This document shows, piece after piece, positions 1 through 8,680 of a stretch of 44,229 bases of DNA. Below the pieces are notes generated by a model. That model ran no database searches, had not been told where the DNA came from, and worked only from the letters and a program-made list of their open reading frames with translations. Source of the DNA: Prochlorococcus sp. AG-402-K22 (GTDB lineage Bacteria > Cyanobacteriota > Cyanobacteriia > PCC-6307 > Cyanobiaceae); assembly GCA_003216755.1 (NCBI GenBank), contig QCIJ01000015.1:1-44229 (forward strand), given 5' to 3'. The translations under genes were made by a program, and so were the position numbers. Each line of letters starts with the position of its first letter. The first letter of the stretch is position 1.

Positions 1-1576
1 AACTACAAGTTCTACTCAGGTCCCTATCTCTGATGATGGCAGTGCAAGTTTTACAATTGCAGGAACTGCTTCTCCTGGTTATACATTATCGATTGGCACC
101 ATCAGTGAAGATCCAGACGGAACAGGAACTTTAAGTTATAGTTGGCAGTCGTCTTCTGATAACTTCACCTGGTCAGAAGTTGCAACAACTGATTCCTATA
201 TCATTCCATTATCTGACCTTGATAAATTTATCAGGGCAGAGATTAACTACACTGATAATCAGGGCTTTGCAGAAAGCTTTACCACCGCATCTGTTGATTT
301 AACCTTCGATGCCTTTAGATATTTTCTTGGTTATAAAGATCTTTATTCCTATTCCAGATATGGTGCTTATTTAGCTACTGCAAAAGATCACTACCTAAAT
401 TATGGTTACGCGGAAAAAAGAAAAATTGATAATTTTAATGAATACAATTATCTTGCCGGCAATAATGATTTAATGTCCAGCATTGGAAATAATCCTAATG
501 CAGCACTAAATCACTATATAAATCATGGATTTGGAGAAAATAGAGATATCGACAATTTTGATAAATATAGATATCTAGCCAGCAACCCCAATCTTGTAAG
601 TACTTATAAATATAACCTTGATGATGCGGCTCGACATTATGTCGAGATTGGTTTAAATCAAGGATTATCAACGGATGATTTTAATGAATGGGATTATATC
701 GCAGGTTATGATGATTTGATTAACGCTTACAGCAGTAATACCAATCAAGCAGCAAAGCATTATATAAATCATGGTCATGGAGAAGGTAGAGACTTAGACA
801 ACTTTGATGCGCAGGATTATCTTGCCGGTTATCCAGATTTAATTGAAGCCTTTGGTATTCATACTTATAAAGCAGCAAAACACTATATAGAAAATGGTCT
901 TGCAGAAGGTAGATCAAGAGATAATTTCGATGAATACAGTTATCTTGCAGGCAATCCTTCTCTGATTAATAGATACGCTGATAACATCCATAATGCAGTT
1001 TGGCATTATTTAGAAATTGGATTGTCTGATGGATTATCAGCAGATAGTTTTGATGAATATAAATATCTGGCAAGTAACCCTTCATTAATTAATCAATATA
1101 CAGATGAGATAACAGGAGAAGTAATTGGTGCTGCCAAACATTACGTAGAAACTGGTTTTAATGCTGGATTATTAGCTGATAGTTTTGCTGAGTACAGCTA
1201 TCTGGCAAGTAACCCTTCATTAATTAATCAATATACAGATGAGATAACAGGAGAAGTAATTGGTGCTGCCAAACATTACGTAGAAACTGGTTTTAATCTA
1301 GGATTAATAGAGGATGATTTTGATGCATGGCAATATCTTGCAGGTCATGATGATTTGATTACTGCTTTTGGCAATAACACCACTCAGGCAACCAAGCATT
1401 ATGTAATTGATGGATATCTAGAGGGCAGAGTAATTGATGGTTTTGATGGAACGACCTATTTAGATAATTATGATGATTTGATGAATGCCTTTGCTGGGGA
1501 TGTAGGCATGGCTGCTCAACATTATGTAAATCATGGCTTTGCAGAGGGCAGGGTTTTTACTCCTCTTATTATTTAG
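1..1576 (+). CDS. Giant surface/secreted repeat protein, C-terminal part (5' end outside window)
   Basis: The reading frame is open from base 2 to the stop at 1574-1576, so the first ATG at 473 is internal and the gene begins upstream of the window. About the first 100 residues form a bacterial Ig-like domain of the 'SYSWQSSSD...FIRAEINYTD' type. Ten repeats of about 41 residues follow, with consensus F-D-x3-Y-L-A-G-x2-D-L-I-x-A-F-x(6)-A-A-x-H-Y-x3-G-x2-E-G-R-x2-D-N; repeats 7 and 8 are 45 residues long. Such repeats occur at the C-termini of large secreted RTX-type proteins of marine bacteria (family knowledge). The last repeat ends almost at the stop, so there is no separate C-terminal domain. 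A surface or secreted role is inferred; the exact function is unknown. Confidence 0.85.
   Translation, partial: TTSSTQVPISDDGSASFTIAGTASPGYTLSIGTISEDPDGTGTLSYSWQSSSDNFTWSEVATTDSYIIPLSDLDKFIRAEINYTDNQGFAESFTTASVDLTFDAFRYFLGYKDLYSYSRYGAYLATAKDHYLNYGYAEKRKIDNFNEYNYLAGNNDLMSSIGNNPNAALNHYINHGFGENRDIDNFDKYRYLASNPNLVSTYKYNLDDAARHYVEIGLNQGLSTDDFNEWDYIAGYDDLINAYSSNTNQAAKHYINHGHGEGRDLDNFDAQDYLAGYPDLIEAFGIHTYKAAKHYIENGLAEGRSRDNFDEYSYLAGNPSLINRYADNIHNAVWHYLEIGLSDGLSADSFDEYKYLASNPSLINQYTDEITGEVIGAAKHYVETGFNAGLLADSFAEYSYLASNPSLINQYTDEITGEVIGAAKHYVETGFNLGLIEDDFDAWQYLAGHDDLITAFGNNTTQATKHYVIDGYLEGRVIDGFDGTTYLDNYDDLMNAFAGDVGMAAQHYVNHGFAEGRVFTPLII
1064..1297. repeat. Exact 99-bp tandem duplication inside the giant repeat gene
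   Basis: Bases 1064-1162 and 1199-1297 are identical, at a period of 135 bp (45 codons). They encode the two longest protein repeats (7 and 8), each carrying a 4-residue insertion relative to the usual unit. The 36-bp spacer between the two copies differs from the matching stretch after the second. Identity at every base, including silent positions, points to a recent duplication or gene conversion. Confidence 0.95.
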
Positions 1577-1759
1577 AATTTATTATTTAGATTTTATTTA
1601 GGTTATTTAAAGAATCCTTTGATAAGAACGTTCTTTAACTCTCCTCTCATCACTCAATCAAAACTCTTGCCCTGTTTTAGATGCTGAAGAGATAAAAAAG
1701 CAGGAACAGAAAGAAGCTATTGAAAGACTCTATCCCTAAAATTTTAAAAACAAATTTCC

Positions 1760-1818
1760 GAGCCCTCATATCGTTATGGCAAGGACCTAAATTAACCCCT
1801 AAGGGGTCTAGGCGGCTC
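1760..1818. other. Possible structured RNA element in the gene-free stretch 1577-2143
   Basis: Three nested inverted pairs are visible: GAGCC (1760-1764) with GGCTC (1814-1818), CCTA (1786-1789) with TAGG (1809-1812), and ACCCC (1795-1799) with GGGGT (1803-1807) around a 3-base loop. The patch is more GC-rich than its surroundings. The rest of 1577-2143 holds no convincing gene: only a weak inverted repeat TTAAAGAA/TTCTTTAA at 1607-1638 after the giant gene, and the 10-mer cluster listed separately. No known RNA family is recognised. Confidence 0.3.
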
Positions 1819-1876
1819 TCAGAGAGAGTTAAAGTTAAAAGCTAATACTTATGGTATAACTTTACAGATGAACTAG

Positions 1877-2120
1877 TGCAGGACCACGTATACAGAAAGA
1901 CTTTAAGTCATGTCAATTATTCCTGCAGGTTTAGCTGGTCCTGCATATATTAACTATTTCTTAAAGGAAAAGCCGGTAAATAGATAAATATTGGACCAAA
2001 CTATTCAAGTTTTTTTATTTTAAGTGATCTGTTTCTCAAGCTATAGCTTAATTATGTTAGCAATCGCTAATATGGTCCTGCATCTGGTCCTGCAATTTGG
2101 TCCTGCACCTTGGTCCTGCA
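1877..2120. repeat. Cluster of the 10-mer TGGTCCTGCA (five direct copies, one inverted)
   Basis: The 10-mer TGGTCCTGCA occurs exactly at 1936-1945, 2073-2082, 2085-2094, 2098-2107 and 2111-2120. Its reverse complement TGCAGGACCA is at 1877-1886. The last four copies are spaced 12, 13 and 13 bp apart. The inverted copy and the 1936 copy could pair across 49 bases. No open reading frame covers the cluster. The role is unknown. Confidence 0.85.
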
Positions 2121-2129
2121 CACCAAATT

Positions 2130-2182
2130 CATAAAATAAAAAGACCTATCAAAAGCCTGTTATAATAAGCAGTTTGATAGGT
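2130..2182 (-). terminator. Rho-independent terminator of the purK-6S RNA unit
   Basis: Read on the minus strand, the 10-bp stem ACCTATCAAA/TTTGATAGGT (arms 2144-2153 and 2173-2182) is followed at once by a T-rich tract (TCTTTTTATTTTAT, down to about 2130). The loop is about 19 bases and can form a partial inner helix. It lies directly after the predicted 6S RNA and would end transcripts coming from purK or from the RNA's own promoter. Confidence 0.75.
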
Positions 2183-2372
2183 ATTACCGGATCCCCGTCA
2201 GTTCTCTGCTGCATCGACCTGGAAATACCAGAAGAGGATTCAAAGTGGGCTTTCGTTTCCGATTACAAGATCGGTTTACTACCGCATCACGACAGACGCC
2301 TCATGTCGAAAGAGAGTCAGATCAGAGCACATAAAGAAGAACTTAACCAAAGATCCAGTGACTTAACTCTAA
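2183..2372 (-). ncRNA. ssaA: 6S RNA (predicted)
   Basis: This roughly 190-base stretch between the purK stop and a terminator is more GC-rich than its surroundings and folds into a long irregular rod on the minus strand. Its ends close with ACTGGATC/GATCCGGT (8 bp including one G-U), followed by AGTTCT/AGAACT. Further in are CTTTCG/CGAAAG and an apical CCGAT/ATCGG hairpin with a 6-base loop. Size, end-closing helix and large internal loops match 6S RNA, which mimics an open promoter and binds RNA polymerase. From memory, cyanobacterial 6S RNA genes lie beside purK; this synteny is the main support. Exact ends are approximate. An 81-codon frame on the opposite strand is not considered a gene. 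Confidence 0.75.
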
Positions 2373-2381
2373 CTTATTTTT

Positions 2382-3572
2382 TTATGCATTTGGAGATGGC
2401 CAAATGTCTCTTACGGTAGTTAATAAATCTTGCGCTTCATCATATCTTTCTGAATGCGTTTTACCATTTAATAAAAATGTGATATGAGCCATTTTTCTCC
2501 CCAACATTTCTCGAGATTTACCATAACAGTGAATATTAGAACCCTCTATTTCAGATAACATTTTAACTCTTGTTTCCATTGAAATTGGGAAATTCTTTTT
2601 TAATCCCAGTAGATTTATCATAATTGCCCCTTCACAGTTCATTTTAATTTCAGGTGGCATTATCCCAGAGGAAATACAAACATATTGATCAAACTGACTT
2701 GAAGTACAAGCTTCAATAGAGAAATGGGCTGAGTTATGTGTTCTAGGAGCTATTTCATTAATTAAAAGACCATTATCTCCATAGAAGAATTCAATAGCTA
2801 AAACTCCAACGTAATTAAGTTCATTGACTATCGAAGAGAAAATATTTATTGCAAATAAGTTCAAATCATATTCTGTTGTTCCAGGTGCAAGAACCCAATC
2901 ACAAACATGCTTTGATTGGAATGTCTCAACGACTGGAAAGAATCTTATCTTACCTGTTCTATCTCTAGAACCAACGAGAGCTAATTCTTTTTCATACTCT
3001 ATCCATTCTTCTATTAACCATTCATCAGAATTATTCTCTTTTAAAAAATAATCTAAATCTTCTTTTGATTCTATTTTTTTGTTTCCTTTACCGTCATATC
3101 CACCTTTATTTGATTTTGCCATTAGAGGGAGAGTCCAATTATTGATTTCCTCATCAGAGAGATTTTTAAAATCTTTAATACTTATCCATTTTGGACTGGG
3201 AATATTCATACTATCTATTAATTTTTTTTGAGAAAACCTATCTACTAAGGGCTTAATTGCATTAAGGCTTGGAACAAAAATATCGTTATTGTCAATTAAA
3301 TTTAATTTATCAATTTTTATCCACTCATTTTCAAAAATTATTTTTTCACACTTATTAATTAATGATTTATTACCTCTTATCTTTAAAGGATCAGCTTCTA
3401 TAACATGATCTGCTTTTAGACAGGCAGGATCATCACAAGATTTTGTTTGCACACATACTTCTAAATCTCTTTTTTTTGCTGCCTCGGTTAACATCAAAGC
3501 CAGTTGACCACCTCCAATTATTCCTAGGGAATAATTTTTCTTAATACCGTTTATATTATTTTTAAAACTCAT
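2382..3572 (-). CDS. purK: N5-carboxyaminoimidazole ribonucleotide synthetase
   Basis: PurK uses ATP and bicarbonate to carboxylate 5-aminoimidazole ribonucleotide in purine synthesis (cytosol). The 396-residue product has the N-terminal nucleotide-binding motif GIIGGGQLALML (about residues 18-29), an ATP-grasp domain with SNKGGYDGKGN near residue 155, and the late motif EIAPRTHNSAHFSIEA near 272, all typical of PurK. Length is normal. It is divergent from aroB across about 125 bp. The predicted 6S RNA begins about 10 bases after its stop on the same strand, so co-transcription is likely. Confidence 0.95.
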   Translation of the reverse strand: MSFKNNINGIKKNYSLGIIGGGQLALMLTEAAKKRDLEVCVQTKSCDDPACLKADHVIEADPLKIRGNKSLINKCEKIIFENEWIKIDKLNLIDNNDIFVPSLNAIKPLVDRFSQKKLIDSMNIPSPKWISIKDFKNLSDEEINNWTLPLMAKSNKGGYDGKGNKKIESKEDLDYFLKENNSDEWLIEEWIEYEKELALVGSRDRTGKIRFFPVVETFQSKHVCDWVLAPGTTEYDLNLFAINIFSSIVNELNYVGVLAIEFFYGDNGLLINEIAPRTHNSAHFSIEACTSSQFDQYVCISSGIMPPEIKMNCEGAIMINLLGLKKNFPISMETRVKMLSEIEGSNIHCYGKSREMLGRKMAHITFLLNGKTHSERYDEAQDLLTTVRDIWPSPNA

Positions 3573-3697
3573 AGCATGATTTTATTACCATTTCTAATTC
3601 TTATCAACTGAATTTTTAAGTATCTAGAGCTTAGATTTTGCTAATATATAAAGTATTTAATACCAAGTATTTATAAATTTTAACTAGGTAATCAATT

Positions 3698-4789
3698 GTG
3701 AATAAGAGAAAAATATTAGTCCCATTAGGTGATAAGTCATACGAAGTAACTCTAGAAGCAGGGATACTGGATAATATCAGCGAAGAACTTTTAAAAATTG
3801 GAATAACAAAGAATAGAAAAATACTTGTGATTTCTAATGAAGAAATATCAAATTTATATGGAGAAAAATTCTTAAATAATTTGAAAGATAATAAATTTCA
3901 GGCCCAAATGTTCCTTATCAAGGCTGGAGAAGCAAATAAAAACTTAAAAACCTTAAGTGAAATATATGATGCCGCATTTGAATTTGGTTTAGATAGACAT
4001 TCAATAATCATTGCCCTTGGAGGAGGCATTGTTGGAGATGTAAGTGGTTTTGCAGCTGCTACTTGGCTGAGAGGTATCGAATATATTCAGATTCCAACAA
4101 CATTATTATCGATGGTTGATTCATCCGTCGGAGGGAAAACAGGAGTAAATCATCCAAAAGGCAAAAATTTAATTGGAGCTTTCAATCAACCTAAAGCAGT
4201 TTTTATTGATCCAGTAACTTTAAAAAGTTTGCCCAAAAGAGAATTTAGTGCAGGCATGGCCGAAGTAATAAAATACGGAGTTATAAAAGATAAACAACTT
4301 TTCGAATACTTAGAAATTGAAAAGAACAAGAATGAACTTATAAATCTCAATAATGAATATCTAATTAAAATAATTAATAGTTCGATTAAAACAAAATCTC
4401 ATGTCGTTTCTAAAGACGAACATGAAAATGGTATTAGAGCAATATTGAATTATGGTCATTCTTTTGGTCACGTTATTGAAAATTTATGTGGATACGGCAA
4501 ATTTCTACATGGTGAGGCGATATCAATTGGGATGAATATAGCGGGGAAAATAGCAATAGAGAAAGGGTTATGGTCTAGAGAACAATTAGAGAGACAGCAG
4601 ATTCTTTTGGAGAGTTACGATCTACCTACCAAGATCCCCAAAATAAATAAAGAAGACATTATGAAAATACTTATGGGCGACAAAAAAGTTCGTGATGGAA
4701 AAATAAGATTCATCTTACCGAAAGATATCGGTGATGTAGGTATATATGATGACGTAGAGGATTCATTATTTTTAAAGTTTTTTTCTTAA
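3698..4789 (+). CDS. aroB: 3-dehydroquinate synthase
   Basis: AroB makes 3-dehydroquinate from DAHP, the second step of the shikimate pathway. The 363-residue protein contains the NAD-binding glycine loop [11 protein letters not shown] (about residues 108-118), the phosphate-binding stretch [18 protein letters not shown], and the metal ligands in [18 protein letters not shown] and LHGEAIS. Translation appears to start at GTG 3698; no in-frame ATG lies just upstream. Its 3' end overlaps the convergent methyltransferase gene by 4 bp. Confidence 0.96.
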   Translation: MNKRKILVPLGDKSYEVTLEAGILDNISEELLKIGITKNRKILVISNEEISNLYGEKFLNNLKDNKFQAQMFLIKAGEANKNLKTLSEIYDAAFEFGLDRHSIIIALGGGIVGDVSGFAAATWLRGIEYIQIPTTLLSMVDSSVGGKTGVNHPKGKNLIGAFNQPKAVFIDPVTLKSLPKREFSAGMAEVIKYGVIKDKQLFEYLEIEKNKNELINLNNEYLIKIINSSIKTKSHVVSKDEHENGIRAILNYGHSFGHVIENLCGYGKFLHGEAISIGMNIAGKIAIEKGLWSREQLERQQILLESYDLPTKIPKINKEDIMKILMGDKKVRDGKIRFILPKDIGDVGIYDDVEDSLFLKFFS

Positions 4790-5976
4790 CCAAAACAGGT
4801 TGAATTAATATTCATTTTCTTTTCATTAAACTTATTAAAAACAAACCACTTAAAATCACCAATACAGACAGGATCAACCAGTCTCAGTAATGCCTCTCTT
4901 CTTAAAAGAGCATTAGATAAATCCTCCTTAAATTCTTCCTGAATCCCATAAAGTCTCTCTGCTAATCCAAGCGCCAACAAAGCCTCTCCTTGTTTAGTTA
5001 TTCCAACAGTATTAAATCCTAGATTCTCAGCATCATTAATTAAAGTTTCTACACACAGATGAGATGTTAAATCGCAATTTCCAGGAGAAACTAGGACATT
5101 ATTCATCATTTTTTGATTTTTATAAGTAACCATCGTCCCATCAGAATTCCTAGAGGTATAGTATTTCTCAGCTTCTTTGGCGTAATCAATTATCAATAAG
5201 ATACCATTATTGATTCTCCTATAAAGGGCTTTTAACCACTTTAAGTTATCTACGTGCCATTCTGTCGTCCATCCTTCAAGGGCATCTTTAGGCGGAATAG
5301 TTATACCCATTTTACTTTTAGCAAATTCGATACTTTTTCCCAATTCACTTGTAATTGGCATTTCATCAAGAAATAATCTACTGGATTTTTTGTCTATAGA
5401 TACTGCTTGTCGGAATAATTTTCCTTTTGAAAAGGTAATTCTCTCTACCGGAAAAGCATCTAAAACCTCATTTGCTATAACTATTCCATTGAAATTATTT
5501 TCCTCGACTTCTTCCAAACCTTTCCATGAAATATCAATGCCTAAGTTTAAAAAATCGTCCAATTTATTTTTTTGTTTTTCTACCATCCCTTTATTAGGTT
5601 CAATAATTATAAAAGAAACTCCTTTCAATAAATTCTTGCTACTTCCTAATAAATATTTAATTAATCCACTCATAAAGCTTCCTTCCCCTCCTCCAAATTC
5701 AATTACAGCTAATTTCTTATTAGATAAAAGAATACATTTGAACTGAATCAACCAATCTTCTACTTGTTTACCAATCAAAAAAGCAAAATCATCTGACATT
5801 GAGGATGATGTAACAAAATCGCCTCGAATGCCTAATTTAGCTTTACCACTGCCATAGTAACCATTGATAGGATCATTTAAAACAAAATTCATATAGTCAT
5901 AAAAACTTATAGTCCCACCCATATTTATTATTTTTTTTACTAACCAATCTGGATTATTCGCAGGTAAGCTATTCAT
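4786..5976 (-). CDS. SAM-dependent methyltransferase, MidA/NDUFAF7 family (COG1565)
   Basis: At 396 residues the protein matches the family of bacterial MidA-like proteins related to the mitochondrial complex I assembly arginine methyltransferase NDUFAF7. The SAM-binding loop [14 protein letters not shown] lies near residue 91, and the N-terminal stretch with [18 protein letters not shown] is typical of the family. In cyanobacteria the target is not established; a role in assembly of the NDH-1 complex is only analogy. The gene is convergent with aroB (4-bp overlap) and its start is about 30 bp from the divergent TPM gene. Confidence 0.85.
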   Translation of the reverse strand: MNSLPANNPDWLVKKIINMGGTISFYDYMNFVLNDPINGYYGSGKAKLGIRGDFVTSSSMSDDFAFLIGKQVEDWLIQFKCILLSNKKLAVIEFGGGEGSFMSGLIKYLLGSSKNLLKGVSFIIIEPNKGMVEKQKNKLDDFLNLGIDISWKGLEEVEENNFNGIVIANEVLDAFPVERITFSKGKLFRQAVSIDKKSSRLFLDEMPITSELGKSIEFAKSKMGITIPPKDALEGWTTEWHVDNLKWLKALYRRINNGILLIIDYAKEAEKYYTSRNSDGTMVTYKNQKMMNNVLVSPGNCDLTSHLCVETLINDAENLGFNTVGITKQGEALLALGLAERLYGIQEEFKEDLSNALLRREALLRLVDPVCIGDFKWFVFNKFNEKKMNINSTCFG

Positions 5977-6007
5977 CGGCGAAAATATAAGGAGACAAAA
6001 CTTATTT

Positions 6008-6805
6008 ATGCCTTCAAAGACTAACTATTTATTGGGAATATTTCTATCTATATTAGTTTTAATTTCACATAAACCCGTTTTAGCTATAAATAATCCAAAT
6101 CTCCTACCAGAAGAAAAAACACCCGTAATTGATTTAGCTAGAACATTAAGCCCTAACCAGAAAAAATCTTTAGAGGATAAGCTCAAAAATCTAGAAATTG
6201 AAAGTGGGTGGAAAATTAAATATTTATCTCAGTTTGAGAGTTCTCCTGGAAGCGCAATTAAGGACTATTGGGATTTAGATGAGACAAGTTTGTTAATAGT
6301 TGCAGATCCCAGAGGAGGAAATTTACTCAACTTTAACGTCGGAGAGGCTTATTTTAATTTTATGCCTAGGTTATTTTGGGTTGAACTTCAAACAAGATTT
6401 GGTAATCAATATTATGTAAAAGATCACGGTGAGGATGGTGCAGTATTAGATGCAATTAATTCAGTAAAGATTTGCCTTGAAAGAGGAGGTTGTCAAGTCG
6501 TCCCTGGCCTACCCAAAGAGCAATATATATGGACTTTATGTACTTCCATTCTTGGAGGTTTAGTCGCAGGTTTCGCATCTGCTCCAAGGAAAGAAGGTCA
6601 AATAATATCAATTGGATTTTTAGCTCTTCTTTCCCCTTTATGGGGAATGTTATTTGGAATTTTTGGTTTAGCACCGATAATATCCAGAACAAATGATTTA
6701 TTACCTTTATTTAAAAATGGTTTAGCTTTTACAGCTGCAGGAATTGCGGGTTATATCTTATCTCAAACATTGTTTGCAAGATATGAAAAGCCCAAAAATA
6801 CTTAA
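6008..6805 (+). CDS. TPM-domain membrane protein (Psb32-like)
   Basis: The 265-residue protein starts with a signal peptide (hydrophobic stretch to about residue 26, ending in VLA). A TPM domain of about 130 residues follows, opening with the characteristic 'PVIDLARTLSPNQKKSLEDKL'-type segment. Two or three membrane helices lie in the last 90 residues (ILGGLVAGFASA and two further hydrophobic runs). TPM proteins of this kind include Psb32/TLP18.3, implicated in photosystem II repair. A thylakoid-lumen-facing role is likely but inferred. It is divergent from the MidA-type gene. Confidence 0.75.
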   Translation: MPSKTNYLLGIFLSILVLISHKPVLAINNPNLLPEEKTPVIDLARTLSPNQKKSLEDKLKNLEIESGWKIKYLSQFESSPGSAIKDYWDLDETSLLIVADPRGGNLLNFNVGEAYFNFMPRLFWVELQTRFGNQYYVKDHGEDGAVLDAINSVKICLERGGCQVVPGLPKEQYIWTLCTSILGGLVAGFASAPRKEGQIISIGFLALLSPLWGMLFGIFGLAPIISRTNDLLPLFKNGLAFTAAGIAGYILSQTLFARYEKPKNT

Positions 6806-6828
6806 AATATGATCAAAAACATCTAATC

Positions 6829-7662
6829 CTATAAAAATTTATCTTCTTTACAAATTTCACCAGATTCTGAATACCATCGATGAGAAACATTTATTAATTC
6901 CTTTTTTTCAAACTCAATCCATGAAAAGTTAATTAATAATTTCCCATCTTCATCAGTTTTATATCTTGGTACTACAGCAGTGTTGAAATAAATTGTTCCT
7001 TTGCTATCAATTTTAAACATCTCTCTTAAACCAAGATTTCTTTTAAGACGATTGTGCATATGTCCAAAAATTACAAGCTCGACTTTTCTTTTCTTTTGTA
7101 TTTGAGAAATAGCTACAGACAAATCTCTATCTCCCCAATCTAAAGATGGTAATTTCCAATCTTTCCCACAAATACTTTTAGGTTCTGAGCCTAAACCAGA
7201 AGGGCCAGCATGAGACATAATTATTAAGGGAATATCTTCAATAGTCTCCTCTGAACATTTGATAATTTTATTTATTGAATCTTGTTCAGTGATAGGTCCA
7301 TAAACGCCTTTAACTTCTTTTGAAAGATAATAACCGCCTCCAGAACTACATGGTCTTGCAGATAATAAATTTATTTGATTATTAAAAACTTTTAAATCCC
7401 ATGCACAATATTTTTCACCAAGAACACGTATCTGCTTTGAAAGTATTTCACCTGTAGAATCCTTACCTCTATCATGATTTCCTAAAATCACAAAAGTAGG
7501 AATTTTGATCTCATTGATTTTTTTTATTATTTTGACACTCCCATCAGAAATATCACCAACAAATAAAACAATATTTGGTTTAATAATCGATAAGACTTTC
7601 AAGTCTAATTCAGACCATTGACCATGACAGTCACCAACAATAGCAATTTTTAAATTTGTCAG
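6829..7662 (-). CDS. Calcineurin-type metallophosphoesterase with a probable CTG start
   Basis: The family motifs are present: GDCHGQW (metal ligands), LFVGDISDG, ILGNHDRG, MSHAGPSG and FGHMHNR. The first of these is encoded at about 7615-7635, upstream of the first standard start codon (TTG at 7600-7602), so the protein must begin further 5'. The frame is open back to a stop at 7690-7692, and the only near-standard initiator before the conserved region is CTG at 7660-7662, giving about 277 residues. Related cyanobacterial proteins act on unknown phosphoesters. The start lies only about 50 bp from the in-frame limit of the divergent nadA. Confidence 0.8.
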   Translation of the reverse strand: MTNLKIAIVGDCHGQWSELDLKVLSIIKPNIVLFVGDISDGSVKIIKKINEIKIPTFVILGNHDRGKDSTGEILSKQIRVLGEKYCAWDLKVFNNQINLLSARPCSSGGGYYLSKEVKGVYGPITEQDSINKIIKCSEETIEDIPLIIMSHAGPSGLGSEPKSICGKDWKLPSLDWGDRDLSVAISQIQKKRKVELVIFGHMHNRLKRNLGLREMFKIDSKGTIYFNTAVVPRYKTDEDGKLLINFSWIEFEKKELINVSHRWYSESGEICKEDKFL

Positions 7663-7765
7663 AATTTTTTCTGTTATAAGGCATATAATCTATTTAGAGA
7701 TATTCTAAATCCTGACAAGTATAACTTCTACTGCAAAACAGAAATCCGTTCAAACCGAAGAGAAT

Positions 7766-8680
7766 TTGATTTCTGAAATAAAGGAGCGTTGCAAAAAAGC
7801 TAATGCCATTATTCTTGCGCACTATTATCAAGCTCCAGAGATTCAAGAAATTGCAGATTTTATTGGCGATTCATTAGATCTTTCTAGGAAAGCTGCAAAT
7901 AATGATGCAGATATAATAATTTTTTGCGGTGTACACTTTATGGCAGAAACTGCAAAGATACTTAGCCCAAACAAAACAGTTCTATTACCAGATATTGACG
8001 CAGGATGCTCATTAGCAGACGATTGTCCCTCAGATAAATTTCAAAAATTTAGGGAAGAAAATCCAGATCACTTTGTCATAAGTTATATAAATTGTACTGC
8101 AGAAGTAAAAGCGCAAAGTGATCTGATTTGTACAAGCAGTAATGCAGTCTCATTAGTTAAAAAGATACCTGAAGATAAGAAGATAATATTTGCTCCAGAT
8201 CAGAACCTTGGGAGATGGGTACAAAAAAATTCAGGAAGAGATCTTAAATTATGGCCTGGCAGCTGCATTGTTCATGAATCATTTAGTGAAGAAGCACTAC
8301 TAAAATTAAAATATCAAAATCCAGGATCAAAAGTCATTGCTCATCCTGAATGTAGTCAAAATTTATTAACCTTATCAGACTTTATTGGGTCAACAAGTAA
8401 ACTACTTGATTTCGTAAGTAAAGATCCATCTAAAACATATATGGTATTAACTGAACCTGGAATAATCCATCAAATGAAGAAGAAAGAACCTAATAAAATC
8501 TTCATTGAAGTTCCAGATATAGAAGGTTGTAAATGTAACGAGTGTCCATATATGAAATTAAATACTTTAGAAAAAATTCTAGATTGTTTGAAAAATAATT
8601 CCCCGTCTATCGAACTTGACCCAGAAATAATAAGAAAAGCCTATGTGCCAATAAAGAGAATGCTGGATATGAGTAATTAA
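7766..8680 (+). CDS. nadA: Quinolinate synthase
   Basis: NadA condenses iminoaspartate with dihydroxyacetone phosphate to quinolinate in NAD synthesis, using a [4Fe-4S] cluster. The 304-residue reading begins at TTG 7766 and shows AIILAHYYQ, the cluster cysteines in DAGCSLADDC, the LICTSSNAV stretch, and the C-terminal EGCKCNECPYMK. The frame stays open to 7712, where CTG ACA could start an 18-residue extension; which start is used cannot be decided from sequence. The gene ends with a 4-bp overlap into the convergent protease gene. Confidence 0.94.
   Translation: MISEIKERCKKANAIILAHYYQAPEIQEIADFIGDSLDLSRKAANNDADIIIFCGVHFMAETAKILSPNKTVLLPDIDAGCSLADDCPSDKFQKFREENPDHFVISYINCTAEVKAQSDLICTSSNAVSLVKKIPEDKKIIFAPDQNLGRWVQKNSGRDLKLWPGSCIVHESFSEEALLKLKYQNPGSKVIAHPECSQNLLTLSDFIGSTSKLLDFVSKDPSKTYMVLTEPGIIHQMKKKEPNKIFIEVPDIEGCKCNECPYMKLNTLEKILDCLKNNSPSIELDPEIIRKAYVPIKRMLDMSN

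Noticed and set aside
308..1560. A CRISPR array or other DNA-level repeat array
   Set aside because: The repeats are protein-level repeats in one long reading frame with diverged DNA, apart from the single exact 99-bp duplication.
473..1576. ATG 473 as the start of the giant repeat protein
   Set aside because: The same frame is open back to base 2 and encodes an Ig-like domain and the first repeat, so 473 is an internal methionine.
2174..2419. An 81-codon plus-strand frame across the spacer downstream of purK
   Set aside because: It lies antisense to the predicted 6S RNA and its terminator, has no recognisable motif, and the strong base-pairing pattern explains the composition better than coding.
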